From Gossypium raimondii (Eukaryota > Streptophyta > Magnoliopsida > Malvales > Malvaceae): a stretch of DNA of 64,000 nt. The position numbers were made by a program, and so were the translations under genes. The stretch spans positions 49,386,390 through 49,450,389 of the forward strand of contig NC_068576.1 in the NCBI RefSeq assembly GCF_025698545.1, written 5' to 3'. Each line of letters begins with the position of its first letter. Position 1 is the stretch's first letter. Under the pieces are notes generated by a model. The model saw nothing but the letters and a program-made list of their open reading frames with translations. It ran no database searches and was not told the DNA's origin. Shown here piece after piece: positions 23,863-35,255 of this stretch.

Positions 23863-25562
23863 ATGGTAAGGGATATCTCCAGTTTTCTGCAACTTTTAGA
23901 ACAATATGAAATCTTTTTCATTTCATGTCCCCTGTTCTTCTCCTTGTTGGCCATCTTCGTGGTCGTCTTCATTCGTACCACTAACAAAAGAAACCTCTTA
24001 TTGCCACCGTCGCCGCCGAAACTCCCAATCATCGGAAACCTCCACAACATCGGACGCTACCCTCATCGCTCACTCAAGTCCTTAGCTCAACGGTTCGGTC
24101 CTCTCATGTCGCTACGCTTCGGCAATTTCCCCATACTCGTCGTCTCCTCCGCTGATGCTGCCTCTGAGATCAAGAAAACTCATGACTTGACATTCGTAAA
24201 CAGACCGAAACGCAGCCTCTTTCAAAAGCTTCTTTATGACTACAAAGACGTGGCGTCGGCACCTTACGGTGAGTATTGGAGGCAAATGAAAAGTATATGC
24301 GTAGTAAATCTTTTGAGTAACAGAAGGGATAAATCTTATCGAGGTGTGCGAGAAGAAGAAACGGCTCTAGCAGTGGAGAAGATCGAAAAGTCTAGCTCTT
24401 TGTGTTCCCCGGTGAATCTAAGCGAACTCTTTTCCGCAACCACTAACAACGTCATCTGCAGAATCGCTTTAGGAAGAAAATACAGTGAAGATACCAACAA
24501 GTTTGGTAAGCTTTTGAATGAGTTTACGGAGTTGTTGGGTACTCCGGATGTTGGGGATTATCTTCCATGGCTTGCATGGTTAAGCCATGTTAATGGACTC
24601 CATGGTAAAGCCGAGAAAGTGGCGAAGGAGTTAGATGAATTTCTGGATGGAGTGCTCGAAGAACATATGAATCGGCATGACAGACACTTAAATGATCATG
24701 CAGGGATCCAAGGTGAATATCAAAAAGACTTTGTGGATATTTTGCTGGAGATTCAGAGGGAAAACACAGTTGGCTTCCCTTTAGAAAAAATCAGCCTTAA
24801 GGCTCTTATCTTGGTAAGAACTAACAAGTTAATTTTTCATATATGTTAGCATAACGTATCTGCTTATACTGTTGCTTTCACTGTAAAGAGAATTATATAT
24901 ATACACACACTACAGTTCCAGAACTTCTGCTGAAGTGGATATCTTTCCAGGATACCTTTGCAGCCGGTACCGATACGACATACGTGGTCCTGGAGTGGGC
25001 AATGACAGAACTCTTAAGGCACCCCAAGATAATGAAGAAACTTCAAAACGAGGTCAGGAATGTTTCTGCTGAAAATTCAAGCATATCAGTGGATGATCTC
25101 GATAACATGCGCTACCTAAAAGCAGTGATCAAAGAGACTCTTCGTTTACATCCTCCGATTCCCTTGCTGCTTCCAACAATATCTACAAAAGACGTCAAGC
25201 TCAAGGGCTATGACATTATCCAAGGAACTCAAGTTATCATCAATGCTTGGGCAATCGGAAGAGACCTTGCGTCATGGGAGAATCCGGAAGAGTTTCTTCC
25301 AGACAGGTTCTTGGATAATTCCATAGATTTCAAAGGACAACATTTCGAGCTGATTCCATTCGGCTCTGGAAGGAGGATTTGTCCGGGAATCTTGTTTGCA
25401 ATCGCAATAAATGAGCTTCTCTTAGCAAATCTTGTGCACAAGTTTGATTGGTCATTGCCTGGTGGAGCAAAAGAGAAGGATTTAGACATGACCGAAACCG
25501 GCGGCCTTACCATACGGAAAAAATCTCCTCTAATCGCTGTAGCGAATAGATGTTCTTTCTAG
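23863..25562 (+). CDS. CYP71: Cytochrome P450, CYP71 family, complete two-exon gene
   Basis: An ER-anchored heme monooxygenase of the plant A-type clan; the substrate is unknown. Exons are 23863-24813 and 24951-25562, with a 137-bp phase-0 GT-AG intron at the same position as in the P450 at 1298-2933. The protein has 520 residues. Visible motifs: N-terminal hydrophobic anchor, hinge LPPSPPKLP, I-helix AGTDTT (322-327), KETLR (E379, R382), PDRF (434-437) and heme loop PFGSGRRICPG with Cys461. The Met at 23863 was preferred to the in-frame Met at 23797 because it directly precedes the anchor. One oddity: the segment after ExxR reads PLLLPTISTK where relatives usually have P-R-E-S/C. It is similar to but clearly not a recent copy of the first P450. 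Confidence 0.93.
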
Positions 25563-25935
25563 TGCAAAGCCTCGTCTGTTACAGTAAGTATTCTAAGTTA
25601 CATGTGCTTGCAAATCTATGCATGTTATTTTCCTTGCCCTAATGCATTAAATTTCTCTACTTGTAGCATCTGAAAACTAGATTTTAAGTGAACGGAATGG
25701 CTTTCAATTGATACCATTATATGTATCCAATGCCAATGTGATTGAGTACATATGTAATCACAAGGATTTGCACCTAAGAAACAGGCAACACCATGAAACT
25801 CTGCTAACTACTGTGGCTTTCAAAATTGGGATCCTCAAAACATCTTCAGTCTCTTATAGATGATCACAAATTCAACTGCCATCTTTCAGATGGTTTAACT
25901 TTTAATCGAATGCCTTCAAGAAGATCAATATAACT
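25563..25935. other. Convergent intergenic region
   Basis: The 3' flanks of the P450 (+) and the STR11 gene (-) meet here. No other feature is visible. Confidence 0.6.
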
Positions 25936-28900
25936 TTAGTGAGACCGTATATCCTGAAGATAACGACCCACTTGCTGTGCACCAATGAACAAGGCATCGG
26001 CAACCACAAAAACTCCAACCTGACGACAAAATCAACACTGGATTATGTTAGCAAGTAACTACTACACTTGAGCTCGTTTTGCTGGAAAAGATGAAGTGAA
26101 TATTTACCAGGCGAATCGAGTAGAGTAATCGGTAACCCCAGCCTTCTCTGGCAGCTTGAGCTCTCTGCTGATCCGTCCAACTGAAAGTTAAAATGGAATT
26201 AGATAAAATGGCTAGTCTACATGATAACTACAAGTTACATAGTCTCTGGTTTTCAATTTCAAAGTTCAAACTGCACTTGCTACTCAAGATCACATTTTAG
26301 ATGAGATTTTTCTTCTACTTCTTTTTCTTCTTCTTCAAATTCTTTTACACCCTACAATCAAATAAATAGGACCTATTTCCGTATTAAAAACTTGAGCTAT
26401 AATAAAATGGTTTTAATCTAACTCTTCATTTTATTCAAATACCTGTGTTTCTACCCAGGTTTAATGCATATCCAAATATAGGTATGAGGGTACGATCGTC
26501 CATATAAAATCGTCGGTCCGAGTAGCATAGGTTTTAATATCCTTAAACCAGTCTTTGGAACAAGGTCCCGGCAGGTCAATTTGCCATATTTATTTTGGAG
26601 AGAAGGGAGAGATATATCATGTACCCGAGAAACTCTGAAAGCCCACCAATTCCTGCAAACCTCAAAGGCTGAGTACCTTCTCTGGCAAGATCCTGAAGAA
26701 AATAAGTTGAGATTTGCCAAATTAATTGAACTTCTTCATGTACAATCGAACACAAGTAATTAGGCAGCAGGAAAATGAGAATAAAAACTAAAAGGAAATT
26801 CTGTCAAGCAGTACCTCTTCTTCAGCAGCCTCTAGACCCCCTTGAACCCAGAAAAGATTTTTGTAGCCAGCATTACACAGTAGCTCACAAGCCGCTAGAG
26901 ATCTGGCAAAAAAGTGCAGTCCAGTGAAGCTAAAGAATTGATGCCACGTTTAGCAGCTAAAAGGTACTCAAAGATGTATATATTTTCGCCTTCAGTCATG
27001 GTGACCAAGCAGTGAATTTCTAAATAAATCCATGGAAATGAATTTCAACTCCGGAAAAGAATAAAGTATAGCGTACAAAGTTAGGGTAGACAGACCATTA
27101 ATCTGAAATGAGAACTTAAAATGTAGTTATCATTTATCTAATTGACCCATGTGCCTACATTGCATAACAACAATATATATTATCAAATTCCATCTATTTT
27201 GCTCCATCTTCTTTTTCTTTTTTATTTCACTGAGCTCACAAACTGGAGAGGTCAAGACATGACGCAGACTAATAACTCCAGCTCTGATTAAGAAGAACAT
27301 TTGCATTCCGAGCACTTTTTGTTATATTAGTAATGAAACTGATTGTTCAAAACTATCATCTAAAGCTTTCCAAAGCATTCATAATCTCAAGTTCATTCTT
27401 TTGAGAGAATTATTGCATAAAGATTGAAAATAACATATACTGCCCTTAAAAGATCAAGAGCAAACATTATAATGATAGCTGCATCCCTAAATTGGGTCCA
27501 AATGCTTCGCCTAAAAAGATGCTTCAGCATTTTAAGGTCTAAATACATAACATTTTCAGCTGAGATCAAATTAAAAGGAAAAGTAATCCATTAAATGAAA
27601 CAAAATCAATCCTAAAGTGCAAACACTCTCCTCTGTCACTTAAAAGAAAAAAAAAATCACCTCAATCCTTTCTGGCATGTAACGATAAGCTCTGCATCTT
27701 TTGGGAATTTCTCCTCAACTTTTGACAAGAACTGACTGTCAAAGAAAGCAGTTAAAGAATAAGTACAAAATTTATTTTATATACATGAAATGTGAGAATG
27801 GACATGGACAAGCACATATGTGTGCAGAGCCACATACGCAAAATAGAGAAGCAAAGGCAACTTATAACGCACCTGTCATAAGACAATGTAGGCACCCCAC
27901 TCCACCAACCCCCTATAGAAAACATAAAACAGTTTTAATATATGTCCCCACAGTGGATCAAATTGGTTTTATCAAGTAATCCTACACTAGGTAAACCATT
28001 AATATGATCTTCCTAGAAGTCGGATGATAGAAAAGAATCGACAGATACCCATCACAAAATTGGTGGCTTTTCTGGAAAGGGTTCCAACGTCAAATTTATT
28101 ATCAACTTCAAAGATCGGTACCCAGGTGGAGCCCTTAACCCATGCCTTCAAAACAGTGTAAGAAAACATGAATATGTTCCAATCACAAATAAAGTGACAC
28201 CAACCTTGGAGATACCACGCAACATACAATTCCCTAAATAAGAAAGGGATGAAATGAAAAAAACAAGAATTGTTGTTTTTAGATTCCAATTACTTACCAG
28301 TTTCCCAACAATAATCAATACCTTAAAGAAATATGCCTATGTAATGCTTTAAACATGGCATTTCAAAAGAAACACGGATTGAAAACATAACCATAATCTA
28401 TGATACAATGAATAATAAGACTAGAGTAGCTTCAATCCAGAAGACAAGGGAGCTAAGAGACTAGTTGTAACAATCATGTATGCGAGATTAAAGTTAAAAG
28501 AGAAGTGATTAACTACCTTCTCGCGCTCACTAGACGGGCGAACATCGAGTAGAGGCTTGTTTGAAAGTTGAATTGCATAACCTGCCTCTCTAGGTGTAAG
28601 CATCTTTACTTTTCCTTCCCTAATCTGTAAACACAATGCAGCTAAAACTTACTGCTAATAAAGCAAGAAGCCCCCACATTAAAGTTCAATTTACTAGATT
28701 TAGCATTGTCATGAGAATCATCCTCATTAGACATGTACAGGGGGGGTACTTTATCAAATATGGCAGTGAGGATTCAAGGGAAAAAAATCAGATTAAAGAA
28801 AAAAGAAACGAAAACTTAAAGCTGAGGAATAAAGAAAATATACCATAGCATCCCATCTCTTCTTCGCAGCAGCCATATCTCTCATTTGTTTCAACTCAAA

Positions 28901-29198
28901 ATCTTCTTCACCAGCTTGCATTCGAATAACCCCACATTGCTAAATTCACAAGAAAACAAGAATTTAAAAAAAAAAAAGAAACCAAAGGAGAAAACAATAA
29001 AACAAATTTGAATGAACCGAAAACCCATTAAATTGACTGGCTGTAAGAGAAGCATACAAAACGATGCAGAGTGATAGTTGGATGTTTGAAGGTTAATATA
29101 CTTGGAGTTGGAATTGAAGAGTTCAAAGAAGGAGCTTTCTGGCTATGAAGGCGCGAAATGGTTAAAGAATTGAGAGAAGGAAAAGCCAAAGAAGCCAT
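25936..29198 (-). CDS. STR11: Chloroplast rhodanese-like domain protein (STR11 type), 10 exons
   Basis: A single-domain sulfurtransferase-fold protein with a plastid-type N-terminus; its biochemical role is not settled. Minus-strand exons: 29198-29058, 28939-28844, 28624-28517, 28145-28049, 27912-27873, 27735-27661, 26902-26815, 26692-26625, 26180-26108, 26019-25936. All introns are GT-AG and all phases agree, giving 289 residues. The Ser/Thr-rich N-terminus (MASLAFPSLNSLTISRL) suggests a transit peptide. Recognised blocks are KKRWDAM, LLDVRPSSER (rhodanese entry), GGWWSGVPTLS, the active-site loop C181-QKGLR and NLFWVQGGLEAA. A hydrophobic C-terminal segment (about 263-283) may be membrane-associated. 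The order and blocks match Arabidopsis STR11 as I remember it. Confidence 0.93.
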
Positions 29199-30360
29199 TG
29201 TTATGGTTGTTTCGAGATTTTTCTCTTAAAAAAAAAAGGGTCAATTTATCAGTTGAATTTTTGCTTTATCCTTTCTGGGTTGGGTTCCTGGAGGATCATT
29301 ATCCGAAAATCCAACTATCCAATTCTTAACCCCCTTCATGCACGCCACTAACGACGTCGTTTTTTTACTTCTTTTAAGCCTTATATTTATTTCTTATAAA
29401 ACTTAAGTTACTTATTTCTCCCTTCACATTTATAAAAAAAAATTATTATAAACATTCATTTATTTTTTTTAATACTTAAATTTGAATTATTTATCAAATA
29501 TATATATAATATTAAAAGTTATAAAGATTATAAAACCAAAAATAAATTATAGAAAATTTTTGTTATTTGAAAAGTTTAGATTTGATTTTAATAGGAGCTT
29601 AGAATATATTGATGATCAAAATTATATGGGTGTCGAGTAAGTAATCTAAAAACAATAAAATTAGTGTTTGGTGACTAAAGATAAATGATAAGTAATAATT
29701 TTGATTAAAGAGAAGTGATGCGAGAGAAGTTAATAAGGATGGATTGATGTATGATGTAGGATAGAGTATGAGAGAAAATAAAAATAAGTAATCATTTTTT
29801 GGTTAGTATTTGGTACATTAGTAGTACAATTTTCTTATTCCATAAATAATTTTGAAAATTTTGACATGTGTCTCAAGTAGGTTTAAGGGATTGACAAGTG
29901 TATCATAGGATATAGTAAAATATTAAAATAAAGATACACACGTTAATCTTTTTAACTCGTGGAATAAAAATGTTCACCTTCAATGTACTAAATACTCACT
30001 CTTTTATTATATTTTATAAGACACTTATGAAGTCCTTAATTTTCATTGTACAATCTAAAAACTCTACTCGACTCCATCATCAACATTTTTCTACATCAAA
30101 TGTCATGTTAAGCCTTTATATTATCAAAAATTTTCCACGCCACATATTATGATAACACTTGACGATACGTTAAGATTTTGACAAAAAAAATAACAATATT
30201 TCAATAGCTCAATTGGTTATATTTTTTTGACGAAAAACTCAATTAATTTTTTAATTATTTTAGAAAGATTTTTTTGAGTATTTAAGCCTAATCTAAACTA
30301 AATGATTTTAATTAAAATTAAGAAATGTAAAAAAACACAAAAAGAAAAAATAACTGCAGT
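29199..30360. promoter_or_regulatory. Divergent promoter region STR11 / RGLG with AT-rich filler
   Basis: The two genes are transcribed away from each other. Only AT-rich DNA lies between them, with no ORF of interest. A stretch at 29640-29830 has a MITE-like tone (gtgtttggtgactaaag, ggttagtatttggtac), but I found no inverted ends. Confidence 0.45.
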
Positions 30361-31553
30361 AACTGAAAATAACGGTGGGTAAAGCGGTTATAAGACAAAG
30401 ATATGAAAGTAAGACTGAATGGAAATATCTAAAGAGTCATCAAAAGGAAACTTCCAAGAACCAACCAACCAACCAAGCCGACCCAATCCATCTTCTTCGC
30501 CGCTATTTCTTTACTTTTACCGCTTACAACGCATGGTCTTCTCCCTCCACTCACTTCTCTTTCTTTTCTCTTTACTCACCCAATACTTCACTCTTTTGCT
30601 TAAAAGGTGAACAAATAATTAACCCTTTTCCTTACTTTTTTTTAATATATTTTTAGTTTACAACTTTTGTTCCTCACTTTGAATCTGGGTTTCTTTTCTT
30701 TTGTTTTGGTGAATTTTGTTCAATGGATGTAGAGTTTGGAACATTTGAAGGTTTTTATTTGCTTCCTGTGTTTTCAGCTACGATTGTTTATACATCTGAG
30801 ATCTTGTTTTAAACGTAGTTAGATTCTTAATGCAATTCATTCCCCCCCCCCCTTTCTTTTGGGTCTGGATTATGACAAGATTTATGTTTGTGTGAAGTGT
30901 GTCTGTTCAGTTTGGGTTCTTTATGAGTATGCTTCCTTATAATGTCGAAATTATAAGCTTGAAAATCTCATGGAGGTATAATAAGGAATCTTCGGTGTGG
31001 CTTAATATCTGGTGTTAATAGTTTAGCAGCATTTCTGATTGTTGCATTTTGAAGCACTAAGTATGTGATTGCTTCTATAATGTTAAAAGCGTTGATCTTT
31101 CTATTAATTAACTTAAGTTTATCCGGATAAATGCATTACTGAATTCCAAAGAAAACGGGGCAAATTAATGGCATATAATTTGATAACCTTGCAGATAGAT
31201 GATGGAGATGGGATAGGCGTTGAGTGATACTGCATTTGCCTCAGAATTGAAGCTTGATAGGTTTTTCCTTTCCTGCTATTTTCATTGTTGATTACTTTCT
31301 ACTTCTGATCACAACTTGGTATGGAAATGGGCCTTTCTATGTGAAACTGGTACCACTTTTCCAAAAAAGCTGGCCATTGTTTTAATCTTAATAATAGCAC
31401 ATAATCAACTGAGTTTAAACCTGTTATTTGTTTCAAAATTATGTTTAATATCTGCGAAAATACATTATTGTTATTTACAGTTAACTTGGTTCTTTGCTGC
31501 ATTCATGTTCGCATATGTTGAATCTTGCAGAATATATATCAATTATAGAGCTG
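30361..31553 (+). promoter_or_regulatory. Leader region of the RGLG gene with a probable 5'UTR intron
   Basis: A CT-rich stretch at about 30480-30600 looks like a plant 5' untranslated leader and ends with a donor-like AAAAG/GTGAAC at 30606/30607. The next good acceptor before the ATG is TTGCAG at 31525-31530, leaving a 23-nt leader piece before the start at 31554. A roughly 0.9-kb leader intron is therefore likely; another acceptor near 31195 could add an exon. This is inferred from splice-site shape only. Confidence 0.4.
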
Positions 31554-34196
31554 ATGGGTGGCATAATATCAAAACGATCGACCACATCACAGTCCTCATC
31601 TGTAGCTTCTAATTCATATTCATGGGATTCTCATAGATATGCACAGCCATCATATGCTCCCTCAGGCCAAGACTATGTTCCAGAGCAGCGTTATGCCCCT
31701 CCATATCACAGCTACGGCGGTTATGCCCCAGAGTCGAAGAGGAGGTTGGAGAGAAAATTTTCGAAGATAGATGATAACTACAACAGCTTGGAGCAGGTAT
31801 ACTGTATTTGTAATTCCCGGTGATTTAAATGCAAGAAATCTTCAGTCAATTTGAGAATTGCTGAGCATGTTCCTCGCAGGAATGCACTTAGAGACACTTA
31901 TTTTTGTTATTTATAGGATATATAGATATACACTACAAAAAGATTAAAATTTCATATCAACATTGGAATTGGCATTGTTATGTTATTTGGCTAGCCAATA
32001 TACATACAGATTTGGTAAGCAAAGTTTGTTAAAGTCCTCTTTTCCCACAGGTCACTGATGCCCTGGCCCGTGCTGGCCTGGAGTCTTCGAATCTTATTGT
32101 TGGCATTGATTTCACTAAGAGCAATGAGTGGACAGGTCCGACATTCTCTCAATGTATTTAAAGGTTTTCTTATAATGGTGCAACACCTTTTAATGTGCTT
32201 TAAAATAGGTGCAAGATCATTCCACCGAAGAAGTCTACACCACATTGGAGATGAGCAAAATCCATATGAACAGGCAATATCCATTATTGGAAAAACATTG
32301 TCTTCCTTTGATGAGGATAATTTAATTCCTTGTTTTGGATTCGGAGATGGTATTCATTTCGTAAGATTTTTCCATTGGGTCTCTTAATTTAACCTTTTTC
32401 ATAGTTGAGATGATATGAGATTCTTTGATCTGGCAGCATCAACACATGATCAAGAAGTATTCAGCTTCTATCCGGATGAGACCTTTTGCAATGGATTTGA
32501 AGAAGTGTTGAGACGATACAGAGAATTAGTCCCTAATCTGAAACTTGCAGGTTATAATTCATTTCACTTCTTCATTTTATTCATTCCGTTGTCAGTCCTG
32601 TGCTTATCTTATTTTCGGGATATTTTCCTTCATCTCTACACCTACCCGCATTTATTCTTTTTGACAGGTCCAACGTCATTTGCTCCTATAATTGAAATGG
32701 CCATCACCATTGTTGAGCAAAGTGGTGGGCAATACCATGTGTTGCTGATAATAGCCGATGGGCAGGTAACTTACCTGCTTTGTGTTGTACAATAATTTGT
32801 TTAATTTCAAATGCTTGGTAAATCCTCTTTAAACACACACAAATACTTGGTTTGGGAAAAGGGTTCCGCATGCCTATGCTCGTACTTAATAGGTTAGTAT
32901 ACTGCATATAATTATAAATTACACATTATAATCTAGTCCTAGTATAGAATGACCACAGCAGTAGGCAATTTTGTTTTTCATCCTTTTAACCCCGTTAGTT
33001 ACTGCAAGACTCCTCCGGTAATGATCTTCTGTTGCTGAAATTTGAGCTTTCTATCTAAAACATGTTTTTAAGTGAAATCTTTGTCGATGGTTTCTATCTG
33101 GTAATGGATGCAGGTGACTAGAAGTGTTGATACAGAGCGTGGCCAACTAGGCCCACAAGAAACAAAAACAGTGGAAGCAATAGTAAAAGCAAGGTGCTAT
33201 ATGGTCGCTTGTGTTCCCAAATGATGTTTTCTTCTATGTTCAACTTCCTAACATACCGATTACTTTGCAGTGAGTATCCCTTGTCTATTATTTTAGTCGG
33301 AGTTGGAGATGGACCATGGGACATGATGAGAGAATTTGATGATAACATTCCTGCCCGTGCCTTTGATAATTTCCAGGCAAGTGTAGCTTGTCGACTTTTT
33401 TCTTTCTTATATTTGCTTCTTGAAGCTGGTAAGGTGACCCATATTATTCATATTCGCCATCTAATTTGAAAAGCTGCTTCCTGTAGTTTGTGAATTTTAC
33501 GGAAATAATGTCGAAGAATATGGATAGGTCCCGAAAAGAGGCAGAGTTTGCTCTTTCAGCATTGATGGAAATTCCGTCTCAGTACAAAGCAACGCTGGAG
33601 CTCAACATATTGGGGTAATAATTAGTATTGTTTTAGTAGGCTTACAAGGCATTTAACCAGTCTTAATGGGAAGATAACATTGAAGTGCAACTTCTTTTAT
33701 GTTATTGGTTAAACAGTAATACCAGGGGGAAGGCTATTGATAGGGTTCCTCTTCCCCCTCCTCTTTATGGTGCGGGATCTTTTAGCAACTCGAAACTTTC
33801 GTGGTCAAGTGGTTTTCATCCAAGTGCACCTTCTTCCGCTAGACGTGAAGCACCAGTCCAAACCGCTCCTCCTGCAAGTTCTGCTTCAGATAATCATGTA
33901 ATCTATCTTATTTTCAATGACTTAAAAATCACAATTCTCATAAATCAATCTCTAAAGGTATTTGCATGTTTTTCCGACAGCTATGCCCTATTTGCATTTG
34001 CAATGCAAAGGATATGGCCTTTGGTTGTGGACATCAGGTAACATAACTAAGGATTTTATTATTATCTGACATCCCTTGTTGAATGGAAGGATTCCTAAAT
34101 TTCATTTCCATGCAGACCTGTTGTGAGTGCGGACAGGACCTTCAGTTGTGTCCCATCTGCCGAGGCACCATCGATACGAGAATAAGACTCTATTAA
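31554..34196 (+). CDS. RGLG: RGLG-type RING E3 ubiquitin ligase with copine/vWA domain, 11 coding exons
   Basis: Ubiquitin ligase of the RGLG family, which in Arabidopsis attaches ubiquitin to proteins in hormone and stress signalling, partly at the plasma membrane. Exons: 31554-31796, 32051-32135, 32209-32349, 32437-32550, 32668-32765, 33114-33193, 33271-33376, 33487-33614, 33717-33897, 33981-34037, 34116-34196; 437 residues with phases consistent throughout. MGGIIS at the N-terminus fits N-myristoylation. A Ser/Tyr-rich linker follows. The copine-like vWA domain (about 82-325) carries a MIDAS-like D101-F-T103-K-S105, and the C3HC4 RING sits at 394-426 (C394, C397, C408, H410, C413, C416, C423, C426). 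Nine introns are GT-AG; the one after 33376 starts GC (CAG/GCAAGT). GLOX follows in the same direction. Confidence 0.94.
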
Positions 34197-35255
34197 GCAT
34201 AATATGCTTTGCCTGGACTTGCTTATGCTCTCTCTATCGTCCAGCATTCCAAGAGTAAGTCCTTTAAGTTTATTGTGCAAAAGGCTTCATAGTTGGCCAT
34301 GATTGGATGCGCATTGGATCTTTTCTTTAGAGAGATTGGGCACCCATCATATATGTATCCAAAGTTTTGTACATAGTTGTGGATTTCATCGAACTAAAAA
34401 ACTTAGTCATATAGCATTATCTATTTCAGTAGATCATATTGTTGTAATGTAATCAGGCACAGAACACCTGGGAACAGACATGTCTCATTGTCGGATTAGC
34501 ATCCGTGCCACATGCCAACTGTAATCTGTAATGTTTTTCATGCCGTGAGAATGCATTTTCAGCCCCCATTTATTAACTAATAACTGGCAATCCTTACATT
34601 TGTTTATTAGCTTTAAAGTTTAAGCCATAATCTGCACAATGAAACAGTTCCACTTGTTGACAGCCTGATCTTTTCTAACCTGGTTGTCCTGGTCAAAAAA
34701 GTTCCATAGGTTCTCGCCTTTTATTTGGATGTGCGGATGTGTTTGACACGTGCATATTCATTTTTTTAAAGATTTTTTTTTTGTATTTGGAGGATTTTTG
34801 AAATATTATATTCTTATACGCATGTCCGAAAATATGTCATCGGTCGGAGGAATGTAGTTAGGAGTGGCATGCTACTGTCGCTTTCTTTAGCTTTGCCATA
34901 AATAACATGAGTATAATAATGAAAATATTAATGTGTCATTTTTTTACACATAAGAAAATACAGATGAATATAGATATTGCAAGATGTAGTGAGTAGTCAG
35001 CCAAGAATTGTGCACTTCAGTGGTACGTTGTGTGATGCTTTGCATGAATATCACATTCAGCTCACGTCAAGATTGCTTCGACTAACTTCACGCCATTTTA
35101 GGACCCATCGGTTCCAACTTCAGCAAAACTAGCAGCTGCGTCATTAACAGCCGCCTCGAGTCTTGAATTTACCCTAGACCTAAAACCAACCTATAAAATG
35201 AAGTTTTATATATTAACTCCATGAACCGCAACAGTCGAACTCCAAGTCCTACACC
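34197..35255. promoter_or_regulatory. RGLG 3' flank and GLOX promoter region
   Basis: The first few hundred bases contain the RGLG 3'UTR. The rest is the upstream region of the GLOX gene. No other gene or repeat border was seen. Confidence 0.5.
35191..35198 (+). promoter_or_regulatory. Probable TATA box of the GLOX gene
   Basis: CTATAAAA, about 58 bp before the ATG at 35256, which suits a short leader of roughly 25-30 nt. Confidence 0.5.

Noticed and set aside
1298..25562. P450 and sulfotransferase genes as a biosynthetic gene cluster
   Set aside because: They are far apart, separated by unrelated housekeeping or signalling genes and transposons, and nothing in sequence links their substrates.
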